From: an uncultured Christensenella sp.
GTDB taxonomy: Bacteria; Bacillota; Clostridia; Christensenellales; Borkfalkiaceae
Assembly (NCBI GenBank): GCA_910585705.1
Contig: CAJUER010000005.1
Span: 1 to 32,893 of the forward strand
Reading direction: 5' to 3'
Length of the DNA stretch: 32,893 bases
The first letter of the stretch is position 1. Each line of letters begins with the position of its first letter. Shown here in pieces: positions 16,298-24,016 of this stretch. The notes below the pieces were generated by a model that saw only the letters and a program-made list of their open reading frames with translations, searched no databases and was not told where the DNA came from. The position numbers were made by a program, and so were the translations under genes.

Positions 16298-16326
16298 ATT
16301 ATATCACCTTTTTAATGCTAAAACAA
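16298..16326 (-). promoter_or_regulatory. Promoter of glpK, overlapping the upstream terminator
   Basis: On the minus strand TTGTTT (16321-16326) is 17 bp from TATAAT (16298-16303), preceded by TGA, an extended -10. The -35 box is the foot of the preceding terminator stem. The expected start falls at about the A of the glpK ATG. Confidence 0.6.
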
Positions 16327-16362
16327 GGGGCGCGGACGAAAAATCGTCCGCGCCCCTTGTTT
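16321..16362 (-). terminator. Terminator after the regulator-Hpt-49-aa operon
   Basis: A perfect 19-bp stem (16321-16339 with 16344-16362) with loop AAAA contains the GC core GGGGCGCGGACGA. The minus-strand 3' side ends in TTGTTTTAG. It lies 30 nt past the 49-aa gene. Confidence 0.85.
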
Positions 16363-16392
16363 GATAATAAATTTGTTTACCGCAGAAAAAGG

Positions 16393-16542
16393 TTAATCCT
16401 CTTCTTCGTTATACTCTCTGTGAAATTCCGCTATTTCTTCGGTATCGAGCGATACCTTCTGATACAGCCCCGTACATTCGTTTGCGCAAACAGCGCCTTC
16501 GAAAATGTCCTTGATTAAATTTTTCGTTCTTCTTTTTGCCAT
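16393..16542 (-). CDS. Small acidic protein of 49 residues, unknown
   Basis: The frame reads MAKRRTKNLIKDIFEGAVCA and ends HREYNEEED. It has a basic N-terminus, a CANEC pair and a strongly acidic C-terminus. It lies 38 bp after the Hpt gene and directly before the operon terminator, which supports its being the last cistron. No Shine-Dalgarno lies close to the ATG (GGAAAG is about 20 nt away), so translation may depend on coupling. It is not recognised; the call rests on a clean frame, position and plausible composition. Confidence 0.6.
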   Translation of the reverse strand: MAKRRTKNLIKDIFEGAVCANECTGLYQKVSLDTEEIAEFHREYNEEED

Positions 16543-16580
16543 ACGAAAAGTATGCGCAAATTCTTTCCGCTTATTCGCTT

Positions 16581-16928
16581 TTAAGCCTGTAAATCTTTTA
16601 TGTGCTCTATTATGAGGTCGTAAATTTTTTCAAGCTCGGCGAACTGCTCTTCCGCCACCGTATTACCGCCGCGAAGAACTTCCGTTATCTCGGAAGAAAC
16701 CTTGAAAAGCGAAGTAAAACCGAGATTGCTTGCAACACCCTTTAAAGTATGCGCGGCGCGGAACGCCGTTTCCGCGTTATTCTCCGCAAGCGAACTTTTA
16801 AGAAGCGAAAAGCTCTCGTCCGAAGGGAACTTGCCGACAAAACGCAAAATTCTGTCGTCGGTCAAAAATCTTAATTTTGTGTCGGCGTAATCGCCGCCGG
16901 TCAACGCGTAAAAGTTTTCGATAGTCAT
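16581..16928 (-). CDS. Hpt (histidine phosphotransfer) domain protein
   Basis: Hpt domains carry a phosphoryl group on histidine between receiver domains and kinases. From the chosen ATG the protein has 115 residues, one helical bundle. The signature is AAHTLKGVASNLGF with the phospho-acceptor at H60. An upstream in-frame start lies inside the previous gene; the chosen one has AAGGAG 5 nt before it. It overlaps the 3' end of the response regulator region by spacing of only 10 bp, so it is a natural partner for that receiver. No hybrid histidine kinase is present in the window, so the source of phosphate is elsewhere. Confidence 0.9.
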   Translation of the reverse strand: MTIENFYALTGGDYADTKLRFLTDDRILRFVGKFPSDESFSLLKSSLAENNAETAFRAAHTLKGVASNLGFTSLFKVSSEITEVLRGGNTVAEEQFAELEKIYDLIIEHIKDLQA

Positions 16929-16938
16929 AAAAACTCCT

Positions 16939-18459
16939 TTATTCCTCAACGTCTATTTTGCCGACCGCGCCCGAGCAGATAAACCTGCCCGTTTCGGGAT
17001 TGCGGATATACTGTTTAAGTGCGGTGACCGTACAGCCAACCTGCTTTCCGTCAAACGTTGCGGCGCACTTTAAGCAGACCGAAGGTTTTTCACGGGTGGC
17101 TTCGCGGAAAAGTTTTTCGATAGTTTTAACATTTTCCTTGCCGAAGCAGTTTATCATATCCGCGTCCGTCGCGGGAGCGGTGACGTACGGTTTAACGCCC
17201 AGCCTCTTCGCGCTTTCGTCGGAAAATCTTATGCCGACAGGGTTTGCATACACCTCGAAAAGAATTTCGTTCGAGTGCGAAAGGATAAAGCGGTTCTTTT
17301 CGCGTTCCGCGTCAAGCAAATCCAGCGTACGCGAGGAAACCGAGTCCGTTTCCACAGCAGATTCCGCAAGCGATTTAACGCCGTCGTCCCTGTCAAGCGA
17401 ATGAAGACGGAGCTGTGTGCGCAATTTGTCCGAAACCGAGCGGAACACCTCGAGCAGTACGGGATTGAACGAGCCGTATTCGCCGCTTAAAATCATATCG
17501 ACTGCTTTGGAGTGGGAATATACTTCTTTAAAAGCACGCCTGCCCGTAAGAGTATCGTAGGCGTCCGCAAGTCCGACCACCTGTGCGGAAAGGGGAATTT
17601 CTTCACCTTTTAAACCGTCGGGATAGCCATTGCCGTCCCAACGCTCATGGTGCCAGCGGCAAATTTCGTAAGCCTTTTTTACGAGCGGCTCGTTATTCCC
17701 GACAGGCAGTTTATCCAGCATTTCCGCCCCAAGCAACGTATGCGATTTCAAAACTTCGTTTTCCTTAGCCGAAAGTTTATCGGTCCTTGCCAGTAATTCG
17801 CTGTCAATAGAAATTTTGCCCACGTCGTGCAAAACGGAAGCCATTGTTATAAGTGAAATTTCATCGGGCGACAAATCGTACTTGCCCGTATACTCCGAAA
17901 GCGCGTTTAAAAGAATTTCGCATATCGTCCTTACGTTCGTAACGTGCCTGCCGCTTTCGCCGTTTCTGAATTCTATAATATGACCCAGAACGCTTATTAT
18001 AAGCGTCTGCTCCTGCTGGCGCTTATTCAGGTTTTCTTCTATCATTCCTTTAAGCGCCCTCTGCTTGCCGTATAACATTATGGTGTTGAGTGCGCGGCGA
18101 CGGACGACGTGCACGTCGAACGGGCGGCGGATATAATCGGTTGCGCCCAACTCGTAAGCCCTTTCTATACTGTCGGAAGCGTTGTCTGCGGATATAATGA
18201 TTACGGGGATATCCTGTATCCACTTTCTTTCGTTCATTATTTTCAAAACTTCGAGACCGTCCATAACTGGCATAACTATGTCAAGCAAAACAAGCCCCAG
18301 CTTGTCGCCGTACAGCGACATAAGCTCGATTGCCTGCTGTCCGTTAGCCGCCTCGATACAGCTGTATTCTTCACCGAGCATATCGGCAAGTATGGAACGG
18401 TTCATCTCCGAATCGTCTACGATAAGAATTTTTTGTTTATGAGAATTACGCGCAGCCAT
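16939..18459 (-). CDS. Response regulator with HD-GYP phosphodiesterase domain
   Basis: It is a 506-residue cytoplasmic regulator predicted to hydrolyse cyclic di-GMP. Residues 10-130 are a receiver domain with acidic D15/D16, acceptor D60 in VLLDIVMPVMDG, and the conserved Lys position replaced by Arg in YIRRPFD. Residues about 150-345 are HD-GYP: GRHVTNVRTICEIL, HDVGKISI (metal-binding HD), HHERWDGNGYPDGLKGEEIP with the GYP motif, and DAYDTLTGRRAFK. The last 150 residues resemble a degenerate PAS sensor (ILFEVYANPVGIRFSDESAKRLG). The first possible codon is TTG; the ATG two codons later has GGGAAG 7 nt before it and was preferred. It heads an operon with the Hpt protein. Arg for the receiver Lys is unusual and may weaken phosphorylation-dependent switching. 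Confidence 0.92.
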   Translation of the reverse strand: MAARNSHKQKILIVDDSEMNRSILADMLGEEYSCIEAANGQQAIELMSLYGDKLGLVLLDIVMPVMDGLEVLKIMNERKWIQDIPVIIISADNASDSIERAYELGATDYIRRPFDVHVVRRRALNTIMLYGKQRALKGMIEENLNKRQQEQTLIISVLGHIIEFRNGESGRHVTNVRTICEILLNALSEYTGKYDLSPDEISLITMASVLHDVGKISIDSELLARTDKLSAKENEVLKSHTLLGAEMLDKLPVGNNEPLVKKAYEICRWHHERWDGNGYPDGLKGEEIPLSAQVVGLADAYDTLTGRRAFKEVYSHSKAVDMILSGEYGSFNPVLLEVFRSVSDKLRTQLRLHSLDRDDGVKSLAESAVETDSVSSRTLDLLDAEREKNRFILSHSNEILFEVYANPVGIRFSDESAKRLGVKPYVTAPATDADMINCFGKENVKTIEKLFREATREKPSVCLKCAATFDGKQVGCTVTALKQYIRNPETGRFICSGAVGKIDVEE

Positions 18460-18639
18460 TTTCAAACTTCCCTTTGCATACGGCGAAAGCCGATAAATTT
18501 TGAATTTTCGTCATAGTCCGACAAATTATTTACATTACTATGCTAACACGGCGGCGGGAAAAAGTCTACCTTTTTGAAAATGAAATTTTTACCTTCCTTA
18601 TATTAACAGCATATTTTTGGCTGTTCAGGCTTTGACGGC

Positions 18640-18670
18640 AAAAAAAACTCACGGCTGAAAAGCCGTGAGT
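18640..18670 (-). terminator. Terminator after the S-component-like gene
   Basis: A perfect 10-bp stem ACTCACGGCT/AGCCGTGAGT with a 4-nt loop is followed on the minus strand by an uninterrupted T tract of eight, counting the last stem base. It begins 16 nt past the stop codon. Confidence 0.9.
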
Positions 18671-18686
18671 GAATTTAAATTTATAT

Positions 18687-19271
18687 TTAATTTTCTTTTC
18701 CTTTCCTGTTCAAAATCAGCTTCAAACCCATTACTGCAAACGGAACGACAACCGCCTGCAAAACCATACCCCAAAGTCCGCTCTCTATTTGCGAAAATAT
18801 AAGCTGCGGAGTAAAGGGCGTTACGCCGCCGAAAACGAGTGCAAGAAGCATAAACGCCGCCCTTCCCGAAACCTGTGCAAGGAGAACTGCGGGAAAAGCC
18901 ATCCAACCGTTTTCGGATACTTTTTTAGAAAACAAACCCGAAACCGCCCCGAACACGGCAAGCTCCGCCGCCATAAAGGGAAGCCTTGCCGCCGCAGGCA
19001 TGGGATTGCCGAACGCGAGAGTTATAAGGAAGCTTATTACGGGCGAGGCAATGCCCGCGCCGATTCCCCACCACTGTCCGAGCAGACAACCGCCGAGCAA
19101 TACGGGCAAGTACATAGGAAGCCAGCGGACGCCGCCTTCACTGCCGGCAACGAGATGAACAAGCTGGGGCAGAACCACCGCAAGCAAGACGATACCCAAA
19201 GATATCAAACCCTTGACGGTAATCTTCAATTTGAGAGATAAGTTTTTTCTTTGCAATACGCTTTCAATCAT
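18687..19271 (-). CDS. Membrane protein resembling an ECF transporter S component
   Basis: This 194-residue protein has five to six hydrophobic helices and very few charges inside them. The order GLISLGIVLLAVVLPQLVH, WLPMYLPVLLGGCLLG, GIGAGIASPVISFLITLAFG, then LPFMAAELAVFGAVSGLFSK is typical of vitamin-capturing S components of energy-coupling factor transporters, which share EcfA/EcfT modules encoded elsewhere. No EcfA or EcfT is in the window. AAGGAG lies 6 nt before the ATG. It follows the aldo/keto reductase by 28 bp and shares its terminator. Ligand unknown. It could instead be another small polytopic protein. Confidence 0.55.
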   Translation of the reverse strand: MIESVLQRKNLSLKLKITVKGLISLGIVLLAVVLPQLVHLVAGSEGGVRWLPMYLPVLLGGCLLGQWWGIGAGIASPVISFLITLAFGNPMPAAARLPFMAAELAVFGAVSGLFSKKVSENGWMAFPAVLLAQVSGRAAFMLLALVFGGVTPFTPQLIFSQIESGLWGMVLQAVVVPFAVMGLKLILNRKGKEN

Positions 19272-19299
19272 AATCTACTCCTTTATATTAAAATTTAAG

Positions 19300-20409
19300 T
19301 CACTTATCGAACTCTTTTGCCACGTCTTCAAGCAGCTTCCTTATAGGCAGGTGCTGCGGGCAGACTTTTTCGCACTTTCCGCACTTTATGCAGGACGAAG
19401 CTTTGCCTCCCCGCTTTGTGTGTACGTCGTGATAATATAAATCCGCGTTCCAATCGTGGTAAATATTTTTTGTGTTGAGGCACGCAAACAAATCCGGAAT
19501 GGAAATTTTGGAGGGACAGCCTTCTATGCAATAACGGCACGCCGTGCACGAAATCATATTCAGATTTTTTAACGCCGCACACACGTTCTTTACGGCTTGC
19601 ATTTCTCTTTCGCCGAGCGGCTTGAAATCCTTCATGTACAAGATATTGTCGTTCATCTGAGACAAATCGCTCATTCCCGAAAGCACCATAAACACGCCTT
19701 TACAACCTGCGGCAAATCTGATTGCATAGCTTGCGGCGCTTGCCTTGCCCAACTCTTCGAAATGCTTTTTCGCCCCTTCGGAAAGGTTGACAAGGTTTCC
19801 GCCCTTGACGGGCTCCATTACTATTACGGGCTTGTTATACTTGTTGCATACTTCGAGGCATTTTTTCGACTGCACCGCAGGGTCGTCGTAATCTATGTAA
19901 TTAAGCTGTATCTGCACAACCTCGATTTGCGGATATTCTTCGAGAATTTGTTCAAGCACATCCGCAGTATCGTGGAAGGAAATTCCGAAGTGCTTTATCC
20001 TGCCTTCTTTTTTGAACTGCAAAGCTTGCTCGTATGCGCGGCAACGCTTGAAGTGCGCAAACAGCTCCTTGCTCTGCGCGTGCATAAGATAAAAATCGAA
20101 ATAGTCCACGCCGCAGATTTTAAGCTGGCTTTCGAAAAACGGACGCACCTCTTCTGCGGTGTTAAAATAAACGTGCGTAAGTTTATTCGTGAATATGAAT
20201 TTATCTCTCGGATAACGATTTACGAGACAGTCGCGCAAAGCCGTTTCGCTTTTGCCTTGAAGGTAACCGTGCGCCGTATCGAAATAGTTAAAACCGTTTG
20301 AAATAAACGCGTCTATCATTTTATTGAATTCGGTGTAATCCACGTCCTCGCCGTTCATTGGCAAGCGCATACACCCGAAGCCTAATTTTTTAAATACTTC
20401 CGCAAACAT
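19300..20409 (-). CDS. Aldo/keto reductase with C-terminal 2[4Fe-4S] ferredoxin domain
   Basis: The protein has 369 residues from the preferred ATG, which has GAGAGG 4 nt before it; an in-frame TTG seven codons earlier is less likely. Residues 1-270 form the AKR barrel: LGFGCMRLPM, FDTAHGYLQGKSE (catalytic Asp and Tyr), FTNKL (Lys) and FDFYLMHAQ (His). The last 90 residues hold two CxxCxxCxxxCP clusters, CTACRYCIEGCP and CIKCGKCEKVCP. Such fused enzymes are common in anaerobic Clostridia and probably exchange electrons with ferredoxin while reducing a carbonyl; the substrate is unknown. It is cotranscribed with the S-component-like gene. Confidence 0.9.
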   Translation of the reverse strand: MFAEVFKKLGFGCMRLPMNGEDVDYTEFNKMIDAFISNGFNYFDTAHGYLQGKSETALRDCLVNRYPRDKFIFTNKLTHVYFNTAEEVRPFFESQLKICGVDYFDFYLMHAQSKELFAHFKRCRAYEQALQFKKEGRIKHFGISFHDTADVLEQILEEYPQIEVVQIQLNYIDYDDPAVQSKKCLEVCNKYNKPVIVMEPVKGGNLVNLSEGAKKHFEELGKASAASYAIRFAAGCKGVFMVLSGMSDLSQMNDNILYMKDFKPLGEREMQAVKNVCAALKNLNMISCTACRYCIEGCPSKISIPDLFACLNTKNIYHDWNADLYYHDVHTKRGGKASSCIKCGKCEKVCPQHLPIRKLLEDVAKEFDK

Positions 20410-20467
20410 ACAACCTCTCCCGTTTTTCAAATAGCGTTCTTATTCGTTAATTTTTTTCAGCGTGTTT

Positions 20468-20496
20468 ATTATATCAGTGCGTTTATTAAATCATAA
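20468..20496 (-). promoter_or_regulatory. Promoter of the aldo/keto reductase gene
   Basis: A perfect TATAAT (20468-20473) is preceded by TGA, giving an extended -10. The -35, TTATGA (20491-20496), is weak but 17 bp away. Confidence 0.6.
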
Positions 20497-20563
20497 ATTC
20501 CGCGCTTCCGCAAGCCCCGAATTATTGTGACCTGAATTTTTCTAAACTTTAACCGTTTAAACT

Positions 20564-21946
20564 TTATTTACGTTTCAGCACGACAAGCGTCTCGCACCAT
20601 TTTGTCTGAGGGAACATATCGAGGGGAGTTATACCCGTGACGGAGTAACGGCTTTGCGGCGAAGGGTTTTTAACAAGTGCCCCGTCCTTTTCTTCAAGCG
20701 TGTTCAGCAACAGCCCCAAGTCGCGCGCAAGCGTTGCGGGGTTGCAGGAAATTAAAATTATCTTTTCCGCATCCGCCTCCGCTATCGCCCGAACAACGCT
20801 CCGCTCCATACCTTTGCGCGGCGGATCGCACACTATCACGCGCGCACCCTCAGACGCTGAAAGCACATCGCCGATTTTCTCTTCTACCTTGCCGCAGATA
20901 TTGAACATTCTGCCTTCCAGACCGTTAGCGGCTTTTAGCTCGTCCGCACAGCGCGAAGCTTCCGCAACCACCTCTATGCCGAACGCTTTGCCGCACTTTT
21001 TCGCAAGCATGGCGGTAAGCATTCCTCCGCCGCTGTATGCGTCCACGACTACGGCGTTTTCGGGAACCTCTTCTATAACTCGTGAATACAGCTTTCCGCG
21101 CACACCGTCATTTACCTGTAAAAACGTGTTCGCGCCGGCACTGTATTTTATGCCAAACTCCTCAGCCGCAAAAAAACCGTCCCCGTAAAGCACTCGCCAT
21201 TCCCCGCCGAAAATTGCATTGGCAGGGTTAGAATTTATGTTCAACAGAAGCGTGAACTTTCCGAAGATTTTTTTTAGCCCGTCTATAAACGCGGACGCGT
21301 CTACAACTTTCGCCGCGACAAGCGCAACGATAAACGCGCCTTTAACTTCGCGCACCACCAAATGCCTCAGCTCACCCTTGCCCGAAACCTCGTCATAGCC
21401 TTTAAGTCCGCTTGCGCCGATAAACGCGTTCACCGCCGATATCACGTCCGCCGCCCAGCCGCTGTGAATTGCGCAGGCTTGAACGGGAACTATTCTGTGC
21501 GTGCGGCGCGCGTAAAACCCGACGATTGTATTCCCCGCACCGTCGATGCCTATCGGCAATGAAATTTTATTGCGGTAACCGTAAATTTCATCGCTCGGCA
21601 CCGCAGGGCTTACCTCCGCCTCTATGCCGCCTATTTTGGCGAGAGCCGCCGCCACGCTTTTGCGCTTGAAATCGAGCTGGGCGGCGTACTCCATATGCTG
21701 CAAATCGCACCCGCCGCATTTGCCGAATACGGGGCAGGGCGGCTCAACCCTTTGGGGTGAAGGCGACAAAACCGACAAAAGTTTGCCGTAACCGACGTTG
21801 CCTTTCAGCTTTAACAATTTAAATCGCACGCACTCCCCGACAAGACAAAAAGGCACAAACACAGTTGCGCCTTCCTTTTTTATTATCCCCTCGCCGTCAG
21901 TGCCGAAGCCTTCGACAAGTCCTTCGTATTCACCGTTTTTAATCAT
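20564..21946 (-). CDS. rlmCD: 23S rRNA (uracil-5-)-methyltransferase, RlmCD/RumA type
   Basis: It methylates uridine C5 in 23S rRNA with S-adenosylmethionine. Of 460 residues, about 1-60 are a TRAM RNA-binding domain (EYEGLVEGFGTDGEGIIKKEG). An iron-sulfur cysteine cluster follows at about 70-80 (CPVFGKCGGC). The central fold has IFGGEW and FLQVNDG. The SAM site is VVDAYSGGGMLTAML, and the catalytic region is CDPPRKGMERSVV plus ISCNPATLARDL, with the nucleophilic Cys. Gram-positive bacteria usually have one enzyme for two sites (RlmCD), hence the symbol; TrmFO-independent tRNA activity is less likely. It appears to be the last gene of the trpS operon. Confidence 0.92.
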   Translation of the reverse strand: MIKNGEYEGLVEGFGTDGEGIIKKEGATVFVPFCLVGECVRFKLLKLKGNVGYGKLLSVLSPSPQRVEPPCPVFGKCGGCDLQHMEYAAQLDFKRKSVAAALAKIGGIEAEVSPAVPSDEIYGYRNKISLPIGIDGAGNTIVGFYARRTHRIVPVQACAIHSGWAADVISAVNAFIGASGLKGYDEVSGKGELRHLVVREVKGAFIVALVAAKVVDASAFIDGLKKIFGKFTLLLNINSNPANAIFGGEWRVLYGDGFFAAEEFGIKYSAGANTFLQVNDGVRGKLYSRVIEEVPENAVVVDAYSGGGMLTAMLAKKCGKAFGIEVVAEASRCADELKAANGLEGRMFNICGKVEEKIGDVLSASEGARVIVCDPPRKGMERSVVRAIAEADAEKIILISCNPATLARDLGLLLNTLEEKDGALVKNPSPQSRYSVTGITPLDMFPQTKWCETLVVLKRK

Positions 21947-21956
21947 ACTTTATCCG

Positions 21957-22514
21957 TTACTTCCTTATCCTGTAAACGAGTTTGTTCACCATAATCTGGC
22001 ATGTAAAAATAAGGTAGTCGTAAGCTATAAATATAAGCGAACCGCCGACAAAAATAAACACGAGTATGTATTTATTGACGAACGCAAAAAATTCGCTTTC
22101 TGCCTGAGCTCCGCCGAGTATCCCGTTGAATACGAGAATGTATGCAACCCAAAGCGTGAAGTCGAACCACACCGCCTTGACGGCAAGCGCAATCCACCTG
22201 TTGACCTTGAAGCGTATCTGCAAAGCGTTGATTAACGGATGCAGACCGAAAAACATTATAAAGGGAACAAGATCCCAGAATTTCGCCGCCGCGCCGAGAA
22301 TTACCGCGAGTATGCACGTTGCGATATACGCAAGCGCCGCGCCGCGAAAAAACTGTTTGGAAAGCGGAACCATAAGCGCGATTACGCCGAGAAGATAGCC
22401 GGTTGCAAGCAGAACGTCGCTCCAAAAGCCGAGCAACAGAAATATTACCGCCACCGCGCACGAAATCGCGGAAAGCGCAATCTCGAAAGAGCGCGGATAT
22501 TTTTTACCGCTCAT
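21957..22514 (-). CDS. Polytopic membrane protein, unknown function
   Basis: The protein has 185 residues with about six hydrophobic segments, starting MSGKKYPRSFEIALSAISCAVAVIFLLLG. A fairly conserved-looking central part reads FIMFFGLHPLINALQIRFKVNRW. The C-terminus is basic (VNKLVYRIRK). The size and helix number recall small integral proteins annotated as conserved hypothetical in Clostridia, and loosely ECF S components, but no signature was recognised. It lies between the J-like protein (9 bp) and rlmCD (10 bp), so it is cotranscribed with them. Confidence 0.7.
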   Translation of the reverse strand: MSGKKYPRSFEIALSAISCAVAVIFLLLGFWSDVLLATGYLLGVIALMVPLSKQFFRGAALAYIATCILAVILGAAAKFWDLVPFIMFFGLHPLINALQIRFKVNRWIALAVKAVWFDFTLWVAYILVFNGILGGAQAESEFFAFVNKYILVFIFVGGSLIFIAYDYLIFTCQIMVNKLVYRIRK

Positions 22515-22523
22515 TTTACGCCG

Positions 22524-23138
22524 TTATCTGCAACAGCCGTTGCAAAGACAGTTAATACACATATTTATATAACAGCACTGTATGCAGGACGAGCACCAGT
22601 TTCCGCCCATCTGCTCGTCGTCGGCGGAGTTCACCGTCTGGCCCTGATAAACGCCCTGACCGCCCGCGCCGTTCTTTGCGTCGTAATTGATTTTGTCGTT
22701 CAGCTTTCTGTAAGCCTCTTTGTACTTCTCGTTTTCGGAATCGAGCTGTAAAGCTATTTCAAGCTGTTTCTTGCTCTCGTTCATCCAGTTCTTGCGGTAA
22801 AAAACCACACTCTGGAAATAATGCCACTGCGCGCCCCTTTCGTTGAACGAGTCGAGCACGCGCTGGGCTTCCTGAACGTCGCCCGCCTTTATAAGCTCTT
22901 CCACCCTCGCATAGGCGCTGTCGCCGTCTTCGGGAGCGCGCGTTTCGGTAAATTCGCTTAAAAGCTCGTTATAAGCAACGTCTATTTTCGTCAACATTCT
23001 CGCGGCATTGTTGCCCGTTTCGCCGTCCATAAAGCGTTCTTCGAGATACTTCGACCGTAATGCCTCGTAAGCCGAAGTTATTTCCTCTTTCGTTGCGCCT
23101 TCCGTCAGTCCCAGAAGCTCGAGATTTTGTTTGTTCAT
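22524..23138 (-). CDS. J-domain-like protein with TPR-like region and Cys-rich C-terminus
   Basis: The protein has 204 residues. Residues 1-65 look like a J domain (LELLGLTEGATKEEITSAYEALRSKY...KIDVAYNELLSE) but lack the HPD tripeptide that stimulates Hsp70 ATPase, so it is not a normal DnaJ co-chaperone. Residues about 75-150 are helical repeats of TPR type (ARVEELIKAGDVQEAQRVLDSF, KKQLEIALQLDSENEKYKEA). The last 25 residues carry eight Cys (CSSCIQCC...CINCLCNGCC), suited to metal binding or acylation. It is 4 bp downstream of the DUF5685 gene and the two are likely partners. The role is unknown. Confidence 0.8.
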   Translation of the reverse strand: MNKQNLELLGLTEGATKEEITSAYEALRSKYLEERFMDGETGNNAARMLTKIDVAYNELLSEFTETRAPEDGDSAYARVEELIKAGDVQEAQRVLDSFNERGAQWHYFQSVVFYRKNWMNESKKQLEIALQLDSENEKYKEAYRKLNDKINYDAKNGAGGQGVYQGQTVNSADDEQMGGNWCSSCIQCCYINMCINCLCNGCCR

Positions 23139-23142
23139 AATT

Positions 23143-24003
23143 TTATTTTCCTTGTTTTTTGCGGCAGTCGCATTTCAAAAGACTTCTCGTCTTCAACGGA
23201 ATACCGCGCAGAATTATATTGTCCGTAAGATCACGGTTATATCTGAATTTAATATTTGCAAGATTTTTGCGCATATCTGCAAAAAGGCTGTCGAAAATAT
23301 AGGTAATTTCTTCCGTGTTTTTTGCAACCGCGTCCGCTTTGCACTTTTCGCCGAAAGCGTTATACAAAACGTTGTAGCGGTGCTTCTTTACGTCTTTGTC
23401 ATAGTCATCCAGCGCGTCGGCAAGGTAAATCCATTTGCCTAAGTCATAGAAAAGCGCCTGCGTTTCTGCGGTGGAAAATTCTTTGAGCGCATAAACGGAA
23501 AGCTTCTGCATCATTTCCGCCGTAGGCTCGCAAGCTTCGTCTATCACCGCGCAGCCGCGCCGTTCGAGCTCGCTCTGCTTTTCAAGCTGCGCTTTAATTA
23601 TTCCGACAGCCTGCGGATGCTTTTTCGCCGCGCGTAATAGCCCTCTTTTGAAAAAGTGACGGAACACCCCTTTCGAATCGCCGTCGGCTTTATCGTCGCA
23701 AAGCTTATAGTACGCCAGCGCGGTGTTGATACAGCCGAGAAGCACGGAAGTTTCGTCCGTGCCCGCAACCGGACGTTTTTTAAACGGGTGAATTGCGCAG
23801 TGCGCCTTTTTTATTTGTACGTCTTCAAAGCGGATATTATGAACAAGAGCGGACATAAACGCCATATCGTATGTGAGCGCGGCGCGCGCACGCTGTCCGC
23901 AGCCCTTGCCTATGCTTTTACACATACCGCAGTAAAGCGCGTTATACAGTTTTTCGTCCTTTATGAAAAGGTAAGGGGTATCGGGATTAATGTATCCGAA
24001 CAT
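23143..24003 (-). CDS. DUF5685 family protein
   Basis: This 286-residue protein has the family start MFGYINPDTPYLFIKDEKLYNALYCGMCKSIGK. Its paired Cys, the following AALTYDMAFMSALVH and the Cys-bearing HCAIHPFKKRPV belong to this family of uncharacterised, mostly helical proteins found in Clostridia. LGKWIYLADALDDYDKDVKKHRYN is Asp-rich and recalls the DDxxD metal sites of isoprenoid synthase-like folds, which is an inference. It lies 13 bp after trpS and directly before the J-like protein. No membrane segment or signal peptide is seen. Function unknown. Confidence 0.88.
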   Translation of the reverse strand: MFGYINPDTPYLFIKDEKLYNALYCGMCKSIGKGCGQRARAALTYDMAFMSALVHNIRFEDVQIKKAHCAIHPFKKRPVAGTDETSVLLGCINTALAYYKLCDDKADGDSKGVFRHFFKRGLLRAAKKHPQAVGIIKAQLEKQSELERRGCAVIDEACEPTAEMMQKLSVYALKEFSTAETQALFYDLGKWIYLADALDDYDKDVKKHRYNVLYNAFGEKCKADAVAKNTEEITYIFDSLFADMRKNLANIKFRYNRDLTDNIILRGIPLKTRSLLKCDCRKKQGK

Positions 24004-24016
24004 TTCATTATTTACC

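Noticed and set aside
16298..16310. AAGGTG as the glpK ribosome binding site
   Set aside because: It is about 15 nt from the ATG and lies upstream of the predicted transcription start.
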